Source: an uncultured Oscillospiraceae bacterium (lineage in GTDB: Bacteria > Bacillota > Clostridia > Oscillospirales > Ruminococcaceae). From it: a stretch of DNA of 64,000 nt. Location of the stretch: assembly GCA_934444765.1 (NCBI GenBank), contig CAKSDC010000007.1, positions 1 through 64,000 on the forward strand, read 5' to 3'. Position 1 is the stretch's first letter; each line of letters opens with the position of its first letter. Position numbers and translations under genes: made by a program. Below are positions 62,148-64,000 of the stretch, in pieces. The notes under the pieces are model-generated. The model made no database searches and was not told where the DNA came from. It saw only the letters and a program-made list of their open reading frames with translations.

Positions 62148-62405
62148 TTAGCTTTCCCAAACGCTACGTTGCAGTCTAAGGATAGCCTCTCTACGGAGTT
62201 TAGTCTGTTCTTTATCCACGGTATAAAAACCGTCTTTAGTGACTATTACGTCTCCCTCGAAACAGTCGTTAGGCAGTTCGGACCTTTTAACTTCATAATG
62301 ATGTTTGCCGTCTTCTAAGATAGCGTATTCACCTTCAAATCTATCTATTATTAACATATCAATATATCCATTACTGACTATAATATCAGTAAGTTTTCCT
62401 TTCAT
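62148..62405 (-). CDS. DUF3006 protein
   Basis: 85 aa. 'MLIIDRFEGEYAILEDGKHHYEVKRSELPNDCFEGDVI' is the DUF3006 signature, a small beta domain. The ATG at 62405 adds 16 residues before the usual start and lies 3 bp after the stop of the MBL-fold gene. DUF3006 genes regularly follow ComEC-like MBL hydrolase genes. The joint function is unknown. Confidence 0.85.
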   Translation of the reverse strand: MKGKLTDIIVSNGYIDMLIIDRFEGEYAILEDGKHHYEVKRSELPNDCFEGDVIVTKDGFYTVDKEQTKLRREAILRLQRSVWES

Positions 62406-62408
62406 TAT

Positions 62409-63326
62409 TTATTTTTCGGTAGTAGTTTCTATAGTACTTCCATTAGACACCATGTGTATAGTACCTTCTTCGTCTGTACGATACACTTCTATATTAGCAT
62501 CGTATAGTTTATCCATAGTCTCTTCACATGGGTGATTGTACTTATTATTTACTCCACACATTATAACGGCTATTTCAGGAGTAATAGCGTCCAAAAATTC
62601 TTGAGTGGTAGCAGTATCACTTCCATGATGTCCAACCTTTAAAACGTCAACGTCTTCTAACAGACCGTTTTGTAACATCTCTTTTTCCGAACGCTTAGAA
62701 GCGTCTCCAGTAAATATAAACTTGTTATCACCATGAGTGAGTATAGTCACTACCGATATATCGTTCAAGTCGGAATAGTCGTCCGAATTTGGTGCTACTA
62801 TCTCTAATTGAGCGTTTCCTAAGTCGTACACGTCGCCCACTACTGCCGATGTGATAGTTAAACCTTTATCGGCTATAGCAGTTAGATACTTTTCGTATAC
62901 TCTTGTGGTAGGAACTATATCGTCTGACATTTTACCTTGTAAGATGTGTTCAACGTTCATATCTGTGATTATTTTAGGTAATGCTCCTATGTGGTCGGAA
63001 TGTGGGTGTGTGGCGACTATGTAGTCTAAAGTTTCCACTCCGTTATCTGTAAGATACTGTTCTACAGTTTCAGCGTTTTCACTTTCTCCCGCATCGATTA
63101 GTACGTTGCTTTCGTCTGTCTGTATTAGTATACAGTCGCCTTGACCTACGTCTATAAAAGATACTGTAACGTAGTCTTCTTGAGCGTACTCCGAACTATC
63201 GTTGATATATACATCACAAGAAGTTAATACTCCTACACACATAGCAACTACTAACGATAGTGCTATCTTTTCTTCCTTTTTACGCTTGAACCCTTTGTAC
63301 TTCCATTTTTGGAACGTCTTTCCCAT
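62409..63326 (-). CDS. ComEC/Rec2-like MBL-fold lipoprotein
   Basis: 305 aa. An unusually long basic N-terminus (about 20 residues) leads to a hydrophobic core and lipobox 'VLTSC'. The metallo-beta-lactamase domain has '[10 protein letters not shown]', '[10 protein letters not shown]', '[10 protein letters not shown]' and '[13 protein letters not shown]'. It resembles the nuclease-like domain of ComEC but lacks the channel. GGGGT precedes ATG 63326. It overlaps the YgiQ-type gene by 64 bp in another frame. Confidence 0.87.
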   Translation of the reverse strand: MGKTFQKWKYKGFKRKKEEKIALSLVVAMCVGVLTSCDVYINDSSEYAQEDYVTVSFIDVGQGDCILIQTDESNVLIDAGESENAETVEQYLTDNGVETLDYIVATHPHSDHIGALPKIITDMNVEHILQGKMSDDIVPTTRVYEKYLTAIADKGLTITSAVVGDVYDLGNAQLEIVAPNSDDYSDLNDISVVTILTHGDNKFIFTGDASKRSEKEMLQNGLLEDVDVLKVGHHGSDTATTQEFLDAITPEIAVIMCGVNNKYNHPCEETMDKLYDANIEVYRTDEEGTIHMVSNGSTIETTTEK

Positions 63327-64000
63327 GTTTTACCCCCTGTACTTCTGTTACTGTTAGACGGTTTAAAGTCTTCTCTTACCAAACACTTTGGAGAGTTGCC
63401 TATTAAGTCTAAACGATTAGCTCGCTTTAAAGCCTTTATTATCAACGGTTTATTTTCTGGTCTAAAGTACTGCAATAATGCACGTTGCATAGACTTTTCT
63501 TCGGAAGTCTTTGGAACGTATACCTTTTCCATAGTATAAGGATTTAGTTCGGTGTAAAACATACACGTTGAAATAGTTCCAGGGGTTGGATAGAAGTCTT
63601 GAACCTGTTCGGGATGTATCTTGTTTTCTTTTAGGAACACGGCTAACTCGATAGCCTCTTTTAGGGTACTCCCTGGGTGAGAAGACATTAAGTATGGTAC
63701 TAAGTACTGTTCTTTGCCCATGCCCTTAGTTATAGAGTAAAACTTTTGCTGAAATCTCTTGTAAGCCTCTATGTGAGGTTTGCCCATCATATCCAGTACT
63801 ACGGCGGAACAGTGTTCAGGAGCAACTTTTAACTGTCCGCTTACGTGATATCTAATTAACTCCTTCATGAACTCATCGTTTTTATCTTCTATAAGATAAT
63901 CGTACCTAATACCGGAACGGATAAATACTCTTTTGATACCCTTTATGTTACGTATTTTGCGTAGTATGTCAAGATATTCGGTATGGTCGACTTTTAATGC
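63263..64000 (-). CDS. YgiQ-family radical SAM protein (3' part)
   Basis: The gene is incomplete; the frame is open to the right edge, with 44 codons beyond the first internal Met. '[14 protein letters not shown]', '[21 protein letters not shown]', '[21 protein letters not shown]' and '[18 protein letters not shown]' are YgiQ (UPF0313) C-terminal blocks. The radical SAM CxxxCxxC motif must lie outside the window. The tail is basic and low-complexity. The function is unknown for the family. Confidence 0.9.
   Translation of the reverse strand, partial: ALKVDHTEYLDILRKIRNIKGIKRVFIRSGIRYDYLIEDKNDEFMKELIRYHVSGQLKVAPEHCSAVVLDMMGKPHIEAYKRFQQKFYSITKGMGKEQYLVPYLMSSHPGSTLKEAIELAVFLKENKIHPEQVQDFYPTPGTISTCMFYTELNPYTMEKVYVPKTSEEKSMQRALLQYFRPENKPLIIKALKRANRLDLIGNSPKCLVREDFKPSNSNRSTGGKTWERRSKNGSTKGSSVKRKKR

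Noticed and set aside
1..64000. CRISPR arrays, rRNA operons, IS elements or prophage
   Set aside because: No spaced direct repeats, transposase with terminal repeats, rRNA sequence or phage structural genes were seen.

Overview
The window is AT-rich (roughly 36% GC by eye) chromosomal DNA from a Gram-positive Clostridia-type bacterium (Bacillota), most like the Oscillospirales/Ruminococcaceae. The evidence is a PolC-type replicative polymerase next to ispG, a short HisG that needs HisZ, PyrR/PyrK/type 1B PyrD pyrimidine genes, the sporulation-linked YqfC-YqfD and YlbJ proteins, and a secreted esterase carrying a dockerin. Promoters are strikingly uniform: TTGAC(A/T), a 17-bp spacer, then TATAAT-like. 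Several genes start with TTG. No CRISPR array, rRNA, prophage or insertion sequence was recognised.

Layout. 1-1.95 kb is a small accessory patch: a PD-(D/E)XK transposase-family nuclease, a DinJ/YafQ toxin-antitoxin pair bracketed by identical 35-bp terminator repeats, and tRNA-Ser(GGA). 2.1-7.5 kb holds ispG-polC. 7.5-19.2 kb is a long histidine cluster, hisZ-G-D-C-B-H-A-F-I-E, with five unrelated genes interspersed (a dockerin/CE2 acetyl esterase, an SDR, a GNAT and two small unknowns). The histidinol-phosphate phosphatase is absent. 19.2-38.7 kb is mixed housekeeping: an MmcB-like nuclease-fold protein, iscU-iscS-rnhA, DAHP synthase, rlmA, a DUF218 protein, malic enzyme, yqzL-recO, mutS2, Mrr, an isochorismatase-fold hydrolase, a phosphoesterase, a carboxypeptidase homologue whose active site is destroyed, a lipoprotein, thiD, and a small SUKH-3 immunity island with a decayed paralogue. 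A second identical tRNA-Ser follows, then a DUF262-HNH endonuclease. 40.4-45.9 kb is era-ybeY-phoH-yqfD-yqfC facing ylbJ. 46-56.3 kb is a PyrR-attenuated pyrimidine operon (pyrR-C-F-carA-carB-pyrK-D, then a histidine phosphatase and ruvX) without pyrB or pyrE. 56.3-64 kb carries a zinc ribbon protein, an RHH protein with a possible antisense RNA, an SPFH protein, an acyltransferase, an HD hydrolase, a flavoprotein, an RpiR regulator, DUF3006, a ComEC-like lipoprotein and the end of a YgiQ radical-SAM gene.

The most unusual signal is not a gene. The heptamer AGAGGCT (or its complement AGCCTCT) recurs about once per kilobase on both strands, in several reading frames, and as inverted pairs in intergenic hairpins. 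A base-composition estimate predicts only about 4-5 copies. It is missing from the genes that look most recently acquired. This pattern resembles DNA uptake sequences or another genome-wide protein or methylase target. Other leads are the catalytically dead DacF-like protein, the repeat-flanked toxin-antitoxin cassette, a long wobble-compensated RNA hairpin after hisE, and a promoter-terminator pair antisense to the RHH gene.
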